DNA of 64,000 nt from Arthrobacter sp. RIT-PI-e. GTDB lineage: Bacteria; Actinomycetota; Actinomycetes; Actinomycetales; Micrococcaceae. Shown here piece after piece: positions 8,396-16,721 of this stretch. Location of the stretch: NCBI RefSeq assembly GCF_001187915.1, contig NZ_LGIU01000091.1:78761-142760 (forward strand), read 5' to 3'. Made by a program: the position numbers and the translations under genes. A model generated the notes under the pieces. It was not told the origin of the DNA and made no database searches. It worked only from the letters and a program-made list of their open reading frames with translations. The first letter of the stretch is position 1. Every line of letters begins with the position of its first letter.

Positions 8396-9318
8396 GCGGG
8401 TGCACCGGGCACGGGCCAGGCGATCGTCCGGGCGAAGGCGATCAGTGCAATCACCCGCTCCGGCGGATCCTGGGTCGCCGACCAGATGACGTCGATGCCC
8501 ACGGGTTCGACCGCGGGGAGGATCTCCTTCATCACGACAGGGTAGCCCTCGTAGCTCGCCGGGTTCGCCGGGCGCTGCACCAGGATCCCGTAGCCGAGAC
8601 CGCGGCCCACCAGGGTCCGGACTGCCTCGTAGCTCGTGGTCCGATGCCGGATCCGCGGGCTCAGGCCCCGGCTCGCGAAGAGCGAGAGGGTGTGCTGGCT
8701 CGACGGTGGTGCATCCAGCAGGATGAGGTCGCGTCCCACCACGTCCTCGAGCCGTACCCCGTCGGCGGCCGCGAGAGGATCGGTGGCGGGCAGGAGGACG
8801 TGGGCGGGCAGGGAGAAGAGCCTCTCGCACCGCGGGTTCCCCGGGACCGACGTGTCGTAGACGAAGGCGACGTCGACGTCGCCCGACTCGATCCTGCCCT
8901 CCAGCTGGTCGTGGGTCGCCTCGAGGATGTGCAGGTCCACCCGTGGATGCGCTTCGCCGAAGTGGTGCAGCAGGGGCGGCAGGACGGTCGGCGCGAGCGT
9001 CGGGTAGCAGCCGATCGTGATCGGGCCGACGAGTTCGCCCTCGCCCGCCCGCAGGGAGGTGGCCAGCTCGCGTGCGGCGCCCAGCAGTGGTCGGGCCTGG
9101 TCGACCACGCGCGCCCCGGCGGTGGTCAGGGTGACGCCGTGGGCGCGGCGGCGGACGGTGAGCCTGGCTCCCAGGATGCGCTCGAGGTCCGTGAGGGCGT
9201 CGGAGAGCGCGGAGGAGGACACATGGAGGTGCTGCCCGGCAGCGCTGAGCGTCCCGTGATCGGCTGCGGCGACGAGATAGGCCAGCTGCCGGAGCGTGAA
9301 ACCGGGTACCGTCACCAC
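8392..9318 (-). CDS. LysR family transcriptional regulator
   Basis: This regulator of about 308 residues has an N-terminal helix-turn-helix (FTLRQLAYLVAAADHGTLSA... followed by LERILGARL) and a C-terminal periplasmic-binding-protein-like effector domain (from GPITIGCYPTLAP onward). GTG 9318 is chosen because GGAGG lies 7 nt upstream; a longer TTG start at 9339 is possible. It is divergent from the P450 fusion gene and co-translated with the HtaA-domain gene, so it is the likely activator of the P450 locus. The effector is unknown. Confidence 0.9.
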   Translation of the reverse strand: MVTVPGFTLRQLAYLVAAADHGTLSAAGQHLHVSSSALSDALTDLERILGARLTVRRRAHGVTLTTAGARVVDQARPLLGAARELATSLRAGEGELVGPITIGCYPTLAPTVLPPLLHHFGEAHPRVDLHILEATHDQLEGRIESGDVDVAFVYDTSVPGNPRCERLFSLPAHVLLPATDPLAAADGVRLEDVVGRDLILLDAPPSSQHTLSLFASRGLSPRIRHRTTSYEAVRTLVGRGLGYGILVQRPANPASYEGYPVVMKEILPAVEPVGIDVIWSATQDPPERVIALIAFARTIAWPVPGAPA

Positions 9319-9339
9319 AAATCCGCCTCCATCGGACAA

Positions 9340-9352
9340 TCATCGGGGTTGA
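9340..9352. promoter_or_regulatory. Possible LysR box upstream of the P450 fusion
   Basis: TCATCGGGGTTGA has the T-N11-A pattern with TCA/TGA arms favoured by LysR regulators. It sits just upstream of the lysR start in the 165-nt intergenic region shared with the P450 gene. Such short patterns are common by chance, so this is only a candidate. Confidence 0.25.
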
Positions 9353-9483
9353 ACCCGCTTTTGCACCAGTGGTGGGCGGGTGATACTCGAGAAGAGCCCG
9401 CCTACCCTGCACACCGCTGGGAGCCCTGCCCGGCGATCACCGGACCGGAGTGCTCGATGTCGGGACGACACGAAGGAGTGGTC

Positions 9484-12400
9484 ATGGCGGGGACGAACGA
9501 CACGGCGCCGGTCGCGGACTGGATCACGATCCCTGACCTCCACCGCGACCCCTTCCCGATCTACGACCGGCTCCGGGCGGAGGGCGGTGTGCACTGGGTG
9601 CCGGGTGTCGGCCGGTACCTGATCACCAGCTACGAGGCCGTGCACGCCACCGAGTTCGACCAGGACACCTTCTCGGCGAACGAGGAGAACTCCCTGCAGA
9701 TCCGGGCGATGGGACACTCGATGCTCCGGCGGGACGATCCCGAGCACTACCCCGAACGCAGGGCATGGCAGCCCGTCCTGCGCCCCGGAGTCGTCAAACG
9801 GGTATGGACCTCGGTGTTCGAGCGCAATGCCGAGCGCTACCTCGACGCCATGATCGCGATGGGTCCCGGCGCCGATCTCGTGCGGGACTTCGCCGCACCG
9901 TACTCCGCGGAGAATCTGCGGGAGATCCTCGGGTTCCACAACGCCACCCACCAGGATCTGCAGCGCTGGTCCCAGACCCTGATCGACGCGACCGGGAACT
10001 ACGCCGACGACCCCGAGGTCTGGGCGAAGGGCAGAGCATCCTTCGACGAGGTGGACATCGCGCTGGACGAGATGCTGCGCTGGCACGCGAGGAACCCCGA
10101 TTCCTCCCTCATCTCCGGCCTGCTGCGGATCCCCGACTACCGGATGCCGCTCGAGAAGATCCGCGCGAACATCAAGATGACCATCGGCGGGGGACTGAAC
10201 GAACCACGCGACGCGATCGGCGTCGCCGCGTGGGCGCTGCTCACGCACCCGCACCAGCGGCGTGCCGTCGAGGCCGACCCGTCCCTGTGGCCGGTCGCGT
10301 TCGACGAGGCGATCCGTTGGGTCGCCCCCATCGGGCTTTACTCGCGGCAGGTCACCCGTGACACGGAGCTCGCCGGCGTGAGACTTCCCGCCGGCGCGAA
10401 ACTCGGGATCTGCGTGCTCTCGGCGAACCGCGACGAGACCGTCTGGGATGATGCTCACCTCTTCGACATCCGGCGCGAAGTCAGGCCGCATCTGGCCTTC
10501 AGCAAGGGTGTGCACGTCTGCCTCGGCGCGTGGGTGGCCAGGGCCGAGGTCGCCACGGTGGGGCTGCCCGCCCTGTTCGGCCGGCTCCGTGGCATCGACC
10601 TGCACCCCGAGCGCCCCGCCGCGATCGGCGGGTGGGTGTTCCGCGGCATGCTTGACCTCCCGGTCACCTGGGATACGGCCCCGACCTCGTCGCAGGTGCC
10701 CGGAGACCGATCCTCCAGAACGCTTCCCGACACCCCGGACCCGGACGCGGCCCCCAGCATCGCCGTCGTCGGCTTCGGACCCGCCGGCTGCTTCTCCGCC
10801 CAGGCGATCCGGCGGATGTTCCCTGACGCCGAGATCGACGTGTTCGACCGGAACCCCGTGCCCTACGGGCTCGTCCGCTACGGGGTCGCGGCGGACCATC
10901 AGGGCACCAAGTCGGTCACCCGCCAGTTCGACCGCCTCTTCACCCACGACGGGGTGCGCTTCCACGGGGGAGTGGGCCTCGGGACGGATCTCGACCTCGC
11001 ACAGCTCCGGACAGGCTTCGACGCGGTGGTCCTGGCCACCGGACTGCCCGCCGACGCCCGACTCGACATCCCCGGAGCCCGCCTCGCAGGCGTCCTCGGC
11101 GCGGGACAGGTGACACGGATCCTGAACGGGCACCCCGACGAGAGCGGACCGGTCCCGGCGCTGGGCCGGGACGTCGTCGTCGTCGGCCAGGGCAACGTCG
11201 CCCTCGACCTCGTGCGGCTGATCGTCCGGCTGGAGGAGGGGCTCCACGGCAGCGACATCGACGACGACGTGCACACGCGGCTCGTCGGCGCGGTGCGCAC
11301 CGTCCACGTCGTGGGCCGTTCGATGCCGGCGCAGGCGAAGTTCGACCCGGTCATGGTCAGGGAGCTGAGCACCCTTCCCGGCGTGCAGCACGTCGTCCAC
11401 GGCCTCGAGGACCTCGGGAGCGCCGAGGGGAAGGACGCGCGCGTCGACGCCGTCCGGGCACTGGCATCCACCGGTACCGCCGTCGGCCTCGATCGCGGCG
11501 CCGGGAGGATCCGCGTCGAGTGGTGGTTCGGGACGGCACCCGAGCGGATCGTGGGCGAGGACGCGGTGGAGGTGGTGCACTTCACCGGACCCGGAGGTCC
11601 TCTCCACCTGCGCGCCGACACCGTCGTCACCGCCGTCGGGTTCACCGCCGGCCCGGACCGGTGGGCACTGCCCGGAGCCCACCCGGAGGGGCGCGTCGAA
11701 CCGGGGCTCTACGTCGCCGGGTGGCTGCGTCGCGGCCCGCGGGGCACCATCCCCGACCAGCGCACCGATGCCCGGTCCCTCGCCCGCATCATCTCCGAGG
11801 ACCTCGGTGCAGGCCTGATCGGCACCTCCGCGCCCGGAGCCACCGCCTTCGGCGACCTGACCGGCGAGATCGACTTCACCGCCTGGCGGCGCATCGATGC
11901 CCACGAGACCCGCACCGCCGCACCGGGACGCGTACGCACCAAGCTGCGTACGCACCAGTCCCTCCTCCGAGCGGCCCACGATCCCGGGATCGCGCTGCCT
12001 CCTGTGCACGCCACCGACCCGGCACGGCAGGACGACGGCGGGATCCCGCTGACGATCGTCTTCGGCACCGAGTCGGGCAACGCCGAGCTCATCGCCGAGG
12101 ACCTCGGCCGCCACCTCGGCGGACGGGCACGGGTCACCGTCGTCGACCTCTCCGACGCCGCCGTCACCGACCTCGACCCCTCCCGCCCGCACCTGGTCGT
12201 CTGCTCCACCTACGGCGACGGCGAACTACCGACGGGCGTCCGCCCCTTCCGCGAGGCACTCCTCACCCGCACACCGGATCTCTCCGCCATGACCTACGCG
12301 GTGTTCGGCATGGGCGACCGCAGCTACTCGAGAACCTACTCGCGCGGTAGTGAACTCCTCGACGAGGCACTCTCGTCCTGCGGTGCTCGGCGCGTCGGCG

Positions 12401-12513
12401 AGTACGGACGCCACGATGCAGCCGGCCCGCTGGAGGCCACCGAGGTGGCCCGCGACTGGGCCGACGGCGTCCTGGCCGAACTCGGCGCGCGGTTCCTCAC
12501 CCCGACGCGCTGA
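9484..12513 (+). CDS. Three-part fusion: cytochrome P450 / FAD-NAD(P)H reductase / flavodoxin
   Basis: This 1009-residue single chain appears to be a self-sufficient monooxygenase. Residues 1-400 form a P450, with the K-helix ExxR motif at E275-R278 and the haem-binding FSKGVHVCLG with ligand Cys346. Residues about 420-790 form an adrenodoxin-reductase/FprA-like flavoprotein, with FAD site GFGPAG at 430-435 and a second nucleotide site VVVVGQGNVALD. After a linker, residues about 853-1009 form an FMN flavodoxin, with GTESGNAE at 861-868, STYGDGE and FGMGDRSY. Electrons would flow from NAD(P)H to FAD to FMN to haem. The oxygen-activation part of the I helix reads GGGLNEPRD (235-243) in place of the usual acid-threonine pair. 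The start ATG 9484 has AAGGAG 5 nt upstream; an ATG at 9457 does not. A separate flavodoxin-P450 protein plus reductase is known (XplA/XplB), but I know of no characterised chain in this order. The substrate is unknown. Confidence 0.9.
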   Translation: MAGTNDTAPVADWITIPDLHRDPFPIYDRLRAEGGVHWVPGVGRYLITSYEAVHATEFDQDTFSANEENSLQIRAMGHSMLRRDDPEHYPERRAWQPVLRPGVVKRVWTSVFERNAERYLDAMIAMGPGADLVRDFAAPYSAENLREILGFHNATHQDLQRWSQTLIDATGNYADDPEVWAKGRASFDEVDIALDEMLRWHARNPDSSLISGLLRIPDYRMPLEKIRANIKMTIGGGLNEPRDAIGVAAWALLTHPHQRRAVEADPSLWPVAFDEAIRWVAPIGLYSRQVTRDTELAGVRLPAGAKLGICVLSANRDETVWDDAHLFDIRREVRPHLAFSKGVHVCLGAWVARAEVATVGLPALFGRLRGIDLHPERPAAIGGWVFRGMLDLPVTWDTAPTSSQVPGDRSSRTLPDTPDPDAAPSIAVVGFGPAGCFSAQAIRRMFPDAEIDVFDRNPVPYGLVRYGVAADHQGTKSVTRQFDRLFTHDGVRFHGGVGLGTDLDLAQLRTGFDAVVLATGLPADARLDIPGARLAGVLGAGQVTRILNGHPDESGPVPALGRDVVVVGQGNVALDLVRLIVRLEEGLHGSDIDDDVHTRLVGAVRTVHVVGRSMPAQAKFDPVMVRELSTLPGVQHVVHGLEDLGSAEGKDARVDAVRALASTGTAVGLDRGAGRIRVEWWFGTAPERIVGEDAVEVVHFTGPGGPLHLRADTVVTAVGFTAGPDRWALPGAHPEGRVEPGLYVAGWLRRGPRGTIPDQRTDARSLARIISEDLGAGLIGTSAPGATAFGDLTGEIDFTAWRRIDAHETRTAAPGRVRTKLRTHQSLLRAAHDPGIALPPVHATDPARQDDGGIPLTIVFGTESGNAELIAEDLGRHLGGRARVTVVDLSDAAVTDLDPSRPHLVVCSTYGDGELPTGVRPFREALLTRTPDLSAMTYAVFGMGDRSYSRTYSRGSELLDEALSSCGARRVGEYGRHDAAGPLEATEVARDWADGVLAELGARFLTPTR

Positions 12514-12552
12514 GCGCAGCCGCCGACCTCCAGGAACACCGGAGCCACCGGC

Positions 12553-12598
12553 ATCGCCGCCGGACCCCGGGGTGGCCGGGGCGTGGACCCGCGGCGAT
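12553..12598. terminator. GC-rich hairpin between convergent P450 and AraC genes
   Basis: ATCGCCGC (12553-12560) pairs with GCGGCGAT (12591-12598), and the loop contains further CCCCGG/CCGGGG pairing. It lies between two convergent stop codons, where a bidirectional terminator is expected. No T-run is visible. Confidence 0.35.
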
Positions 12599-12678
12599 CC
12601 ACCGCGGTGCACCCTGCCTGTTCCGCACGGTACGGCCGAGCTTCCCGCTCCGCCCCGGAGGCGACGGGTCGTGCCTCA

Positions 12679-13644
12679 TCACCCCACGGAGGACACGTCG
12701 GGCGGGGTCCGCCGCTGGTCCTGCGAGCGAGTACGCCGTGCCACCTCCGACGGTGTGCGCCCGTACCGGGCACGGAAAGCACGGGTGAAGTGCGCCGGGG
12801 TCGTGAACCCGTGGGTGGACGCGATGGTCGCGATCGGCACCGAGGCCAGGCGCGCATCGATCAGTGCGTCGTAGCAGCGCGCCAGGCGGCGCGTGCGGAT
12901 CCGGCTCGCGACGGTCGACCCGTGCTGGGCGAACAGGGCGTGGAGCGCTCGCACGGACATGTGGTGGGCGCGTGCGATGCGCGGGGGGTCGAGGTCGGGG
13001 TCGGCGAGGTGGTCCTCGACGAAGGCGGCGATCCTTCCCATCATGGTGCTCCGGGTCGTGGACCTGTCGGCTGTGCTGCCGGATCCAATCAGGGTGGCGG
13101 CCAGGTCGACGGCCACCGCGCCCGGACGGCGGGCGTGGAGGGGATCGAGGTCGCCGCCGTGCTGTGCGAGGTGGGCGATGAATGCCCCGACGACGCCGGT
13201 GAGTTCCGGCCGCTCGTCCAGTACCCGTCCGGTCACCGATCCCAGGAGTTCGTCACCGGTCAGGAGCATCTCCCGAGGGAACGCGAGGACCGAGAGCCGG
13301 GTGTTCCCGGTCAGCAGCACGGAGTGGGCCAGATGGGCCGGATGCACGGTGACGTCGCCGGTGCGGAGCACGGTCTCGTGTCCTCCCTGGATGATCACCG
13401 CTGCACCGTTCTCGACGACGGTGAGGTGCAGCATCTGCTGCTGTGCAGGTGTGTACGAGCCGGGGTCGGGTGCGGTTCCGCGGGCATCGGCACGGATGTC
13501 GAGGACGCTGACGGTGCCGGCGTCCTCGTCCCGCGGGTCACCGCACCACGACCTCGTGCCGGAGGCCGGGTTCCCGAGGGCGGAGCAGGCCGTGGGGTCC
13601 GTGGGAGCGAGCTGGAGGGAAGGGCGGTTCATCGGTACGTCCAT
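12679..13644 (-). CDS. AraC family transcriptional regulator
   Basis: This regulator of about 321 residues has an N-terminal cupin-like sensing domain of the AraC-binding-2 type (GGHETVLRTGDVTVHPAHLAHS is its recognisable core). The C-terminal double helix-turn-helix includes LDPPRIARAHHMSVRALHALF and IATIASTHGFTTPAHFTRAFRARYG. The start is uncertain: ATG 13644 is chosen, with ATG 13632 and a longer ATG at 13725 as alternatives, none with a good ribosome site. It is divergent from the amidohydrolase-ABC operon and convergent with the P450 fusion, so it probably controls one or both. It is related in layout to the second AraC gene at 19434. Confidence 0.88.
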   Translation of the reverse strand: MDVPMNRPSLQLAPTDPTACSALGNPASGTRSWCGDPRDEDAGTVSVLDIRADARGTAPDPGSYTPAQQQMLHLTVVENGAAVIIQGGHETVLRTGDVTVHPAHLAHSVLLTGNTRLSVLAFPREMLLTGDELLGSVTGRVLDERPELTGVVGAFIAHLAQHGGDLDPLHARRPGAVAVDLAATLIGSGSTADRSTTRSTMMGRIAAFVEDHLADPDLDPPRIARAHHMSVRALHALFAQHGSTVASRIRTRRLARCYDALIDARLASVPIATIASTHGFTTPAHFTRAFRARYGRTPSEVARRTRSQDQRRTPPDVSSVG

Positions 13645-13849
13645 CACATGGGGGAGGGGGACCGGTACGACGTTCCCCCTCGCGGATGTCGGTCGTATTT
13701 CCGATCGGAGACACCTCGATGACATGGCGGGAGATCTGCATCACACGTCAACGGGGGTGCGCTGGTGGTCAAGATGGGCACGGGTCGAGCGCCGATAGTT
13801 GAACACATGCCTGGGACGACGGGGTTCCCGGGACGACCGAGGAGGACTC

Positions 13850-15511
13850 ATGACCGGCGCCGACATCATCGTCACCAACGCTGTCGTTCGCACGATGGAC
13901 CCGCACCGACCCCGTGCCACGGCCTTCGCCATCGGCGGGGGGAGGGTCCTCCGGGGCGGATCCGACGAGGACGTACGGGACCTTGCCGGTGAGGGCACCG
14001 AGGTGGTGGATCTGGCAGGTGCTGCGGTGATCCCGGGGCTGGTGGACGTCCACAACCACCATCTGATGGCCGGAGAGGCGGACCTGTACCAGCTGGGATT
14101 CTCACCGACCGCCGGCTTCGACGAGGTCATCGAGGCGGTGCGGGACTACAGTGCCGGGTTGGCGGCCGACGCATGGGTGATCGGTGAGGCCTTCGGGAGT
14201 GTGCTCATCGAGGACTTCTCGCACGTGTCGGCGCGATACCGTCTCGACGAGGCCGCCGGCGGGCGCCCGGTCGCACTGACCGACGACAGCCACCACAACC
14301 GGTTCGCCAGTACCCGTGCGCTGGAACTGGCCGGCATCACGGCCGACACGCCCGATCCCGACAAGGGGCACATCGTGCGTGACCCCGACACGGGGGAACC
14401 GACAGGACTGCTGCTCGAGTCCGCCACGATCTCGCTGACGGAGGCGGTGGACGCCGGCCTGCAGCGCACCCCCGAGCGGTACCGCGAGGCCAGCCGGCGG
14501 GCCCTGGAGATCCTGCACTCGTTCGGCATCACCGCGTTCCAGGACGCGGCGGCGACGGTCGAGATCATGGGTGCGCTGCGTGAGCTCGACGAGGCCGGGG
14601 AGCTGCACGCCTGGGTGTCCTCGTGCATGCTGTCCTCGGGTTTCCTGTTCGCCAACACCCCCTTCGGTGAGGAACTGGTCGTCCGCGGTGAGGAGTTCCG
14701 CACCGAGCACCACCGGCCGGATTTCGTGAAGGTGGCCCTCGACGGGGTACCACCGACCTACACCGGCGCGTTCCTCACCCCCTACCTCGACAGCGCCGAG
14801 CACGGCCACGGACACTGCGGTGTGACCACCATGGACCCGCAGGAACTCCGGGCGTGGCTGCTGTGGACGGCGGAGCGCGGTCTCGGGGCGAAGATCCACT
14901 GCACCGGGGATGCTTCGGTCCGGGTGGCTCTCGACGCCATCGACGCCGTCCGGTCGGCCGGGCACACGGAGCAGAGGTACCACATCGCCCACGGCCAGTT
15001 CGTGCACCCCCAGGACCGGGCGCGGTTCTCGTCCCTGGACGTGGCCGCCGACATCTCCCCCTACCTCTGGTTCCCCGGGGTCATCCCGGATGCGATCGCC
15101 GCCGTCAGGCCCGCGGAGCAGGCTGCACAGCTCCAACCGAACCGCGACCTCCTGGACCTCGGGGTACTCGTGGCCGGCGGGTCGGACTGGCCGGTGAGCG
15201 TGTCACCGAACCCGTGGGAGGGGATCCAGGGTCTGGTGACCCGGGCGGACCCGCTGGGGCGGGCACCCGGGACCCTCTGGATCGAACAGGCGGTCTCCCT
15301 CGAGGAGGCCCTGGAGATCTTCACGATCAACGGCGCCAGGGCCATGGGCCTGGACGACGTGACCGGGTCCCTGACCGTCGGCAAGTCCGCGGACTTCGCT
15401 GTCCTCAGCATGGATCCCTTCACCGTCCCCGCGGACCGCATCGTCGACACGTACGCCACCGAGACATGGTTCGCGGGGCGCCGTGTCCACACCCACCCCG
15501 TGACCTCCTGA
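13850..15511 (+). CDS. Amidohydrolase family 3 (YtcJ-like) metal-dependent hydrolase
   Basis: This 553-residue enzyme should hydrolyse a C-N bond in an amide, cyclic amide or carbamate. The first metal-binding pair is DVHNHH (His68 and His70). Further TIM-barrel ligands are visible as the FVKVALDG lysine region, IHCTGD, YHIAHGQF and GGSDWPV. The C-terminal GSLTVGKSADFAVL closes the composite beta-sandwich domain. GAGGAGG precedes ATG 13850, ruling out the longer upstream reading. It is the first gene of an apparent operon with a ribose-type ABC importer, so the imported solute, or its P450 product, is a plausible substrate. The true substrate cannot be told. Confidence 0.88.
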   Translation: MTGADIIVTNAVVRTMDPHRPRATAFAIGGGRVLRGGSDEDVRDLAGEGTEVVDLAGAAVIPGLVDVHNHHLMAGEADLYQLGFSPTAGFDEVIEAVRDYSAGLAADAWVIGEAFGSVLIEDFSHVSARYRLDEAAGGRPVALTDDSHHNRFASTRALELAGITADTPDPDKGHIVRDPDTGEPTGLLLESATISLTEAVDAGLQRTPERYREASRRALEILHSFGITAFQDAAATVEIMGALRELDEAGELHAWVSSCMLSSGFLFANTPFGEELVVRGEEFRTEHHRPDFVKVALDGVPPTYTGAFLTPYLDSAEHGHGHCGVTTMDPQELRAWLLWTAERGLGAKIHCTGDASVRVALDAIDAVRSAGHTEQRYHIAHGQFVHPQDRARFSSLDVAADISPYLWFPGVIPDAIAAVRPAEQAAQLQPNRDLLDLGVLVAGGSDWPVSVSPNPWEGIQGLVTRADPLGRAPGTLWIEQAVSLEEALEIFTINGARAMGLDDVTGSLTVGKSADFAVLSMDPFTVPADRIVDTYATETWFAGRRVHTHPVTS

Positions 15512-15654
15512 CCACACCACGCCACGACGGTCCACGGGGACACCGTTCCCCTCGCCCCACCCCTTCGCGCCCTCATGGACCTGCGCCACGTCCTGGCCAC
15601 CCCCGATCCCACCGACCCGCACCCACCCATCCCACGTACCGAGGAGAACACCAC

Positions 15655-16647
15655 ATGCACACTCGTAGATTGTCCGCAGCAGTAGCATCGACCGGCGTCG
15701 CAGCGCTGGTCCTCGTGGGCTGCGGCACGACGACGGCCGACACGTCCGCGGCCGAGCCCGTCGAGCGCGGCACCGTCGACAAGATCCTCTTCGACTACCC
15801 CTTCACCGCCCTGCCCGTGTACGGGGCGATCTCCGGGATCGTGAAGGAACGCGCCGCGGAGAAGGGCGTCGAGGTGGTGTTCACCAACGACGAGATGGAC
15901 CTGCAGAAACAGGTCAGCCAGCTCAACTCGTTCCTCACCAGCGATGTCGACGCCGTGGTGTCCTTCCCCGTGGACCCGGCGAGCCTGGAGAGCATCGCGC
16001 AGCAGTACCAGGGCGAGGGGAAGTACTGGGTCACCTACGGCGGTGACATGCAGAACCAGGACGCGACGCTGCAGTTCAGCTTCTACGACTCCGGGTACCA
16101 GCTCGGACAGGATGCCGCGCAGTGGGCGCTGGACAACGTCGGCCCGGACGCCGAGGTCATCGTGCTCAACGAGACCGAGCGCCAGATCGGCATCGAGCGC
16201 ACCCGGGGCCTGATGGACGGCCTGAAGGAGGTGGGACCGGACCTGCAGATCGTGGCCGAACAGCAGGCCGTGACCCCCGAGGACGCCCTCTCGGTCACCA
16301 CGGCACTGCTGGCACAGCACCCGGACGCCAATGTGGTGGTCACCGCCGTCGGCGATGCCGCGCAGGGCGCCTACCAGGCCCTGGTGGCCTCCGGCCGGGC
16401 CGAGGACGACCCCGAGACCTATGTGGGAGGCCTGGACCCGAACCTGTTCGGCCTGCAGAAGATGCAGGAGGGCAAGTTCTTCCGTGCAGCGACCTACTTC
16501 TCCCTGTCCGACCTCGTGATGAACGTCATCGACATCCCCGTCGCCCTCGGCGAGGGAGAGGCCGACGCCAGCGCCGACATCCCGGTCAGCCTCGTCACGA
16601 AGGACACCCCCGAGCTCGGCGACTACATCGCCGAGCTCGGCGGCTGA
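15655..16647 (+). CDS. Ribose-type ABC transporter substrate-binding lipoprotein
   Basis: This 330-residue periplasmic-binding protein of the RbsB/peripla_BP_4 type has a lipobox LVGC with Cys23, so it should be membrane-anchored on the outside. The mature protein begins with the expected DKILFDYPF...LPVYGAI strand and contains VDAVVSFPVDPASLESIAQQ, the usual hinge-side motif. AGGAG precedes the ATG. It lies 143 nt after the amidohydrolase and 74 nt before the ATPase, with a strong hairpin in the second gap. Family members bind pentoses, autoinducer-2, and also purines or cyclic compounds, so a non-sugar ligand is possible here given the amidohydrolase and P450 neighbours. Confidence 0.9.
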   Translation: MHTRRLSAAVASTGVAALVLVGCGTTTADTSAAEPVERGTVDKILFDYPFTALPVYGAISGIVKERAAEKGVEVVFTNDEMDLQKQVSQLNSFLTSDVDAVVSFPVDPASLESIAQQYQGEGKYWVTYGGDMQNQDATLQFSFYDSGYQLGQDAAQWALDNVGPDAEVIVLNETERQIGIERTRGLMDGLKEVGPDLQIVAEQQAVTPEDALSVTTALLAQHPDANVVVTAVGDAAQGAYQALVASGRAEDDPETYVGGLDPNLFGLQKMQEGKFFRAATYFSLSDLVMNVIDIPVALGEGEADASADIPVSLVTKDTPELGDYIAELGG

Positions 16648-16651
16648 GCCG

Positions 16652-16683
16652 GCAGCCCGGGCGGGACGCCCCGCCCGGGCTGC
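16652..16683 (+). repeat. Perfect 14-bp hairpin between binding-protein and ATPase genes
   Basis: GCAGCCCGGGCGGG (16652-16665) pairs perfectly with CCCGCCCGGGCTGC (16670-16683) around the loop ACGC. It starts 5 nt after the binding-protein stop. There is no T-run, and the next gene on the same strand follows at once. It is more likely a partial terminator or mRNA-stabilising hairpin that raises binding-protein levels over the ATPase and permease than a full terminator. Confidence 0.65.
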
Positions 16684-16721
16684 GAGACCTCGCACCTCAT
16701 CCCATCCTCGAAGGAGACACC

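Noticed and set aside
8644..9456. N-terminal extension of the P450 frame by about 270 codons
   Set aside because: It lies on top of the divergent LysR gene and has shadow composition; the start at 9484 has a good ribosome site and matches the P450 N-terminus.
9340..12192. A 950-codon open frame antisense to the P450 fusion
   Set aside because: Same shadow effect; composition is abnormal and the plus strand has intact cofactor motifs.
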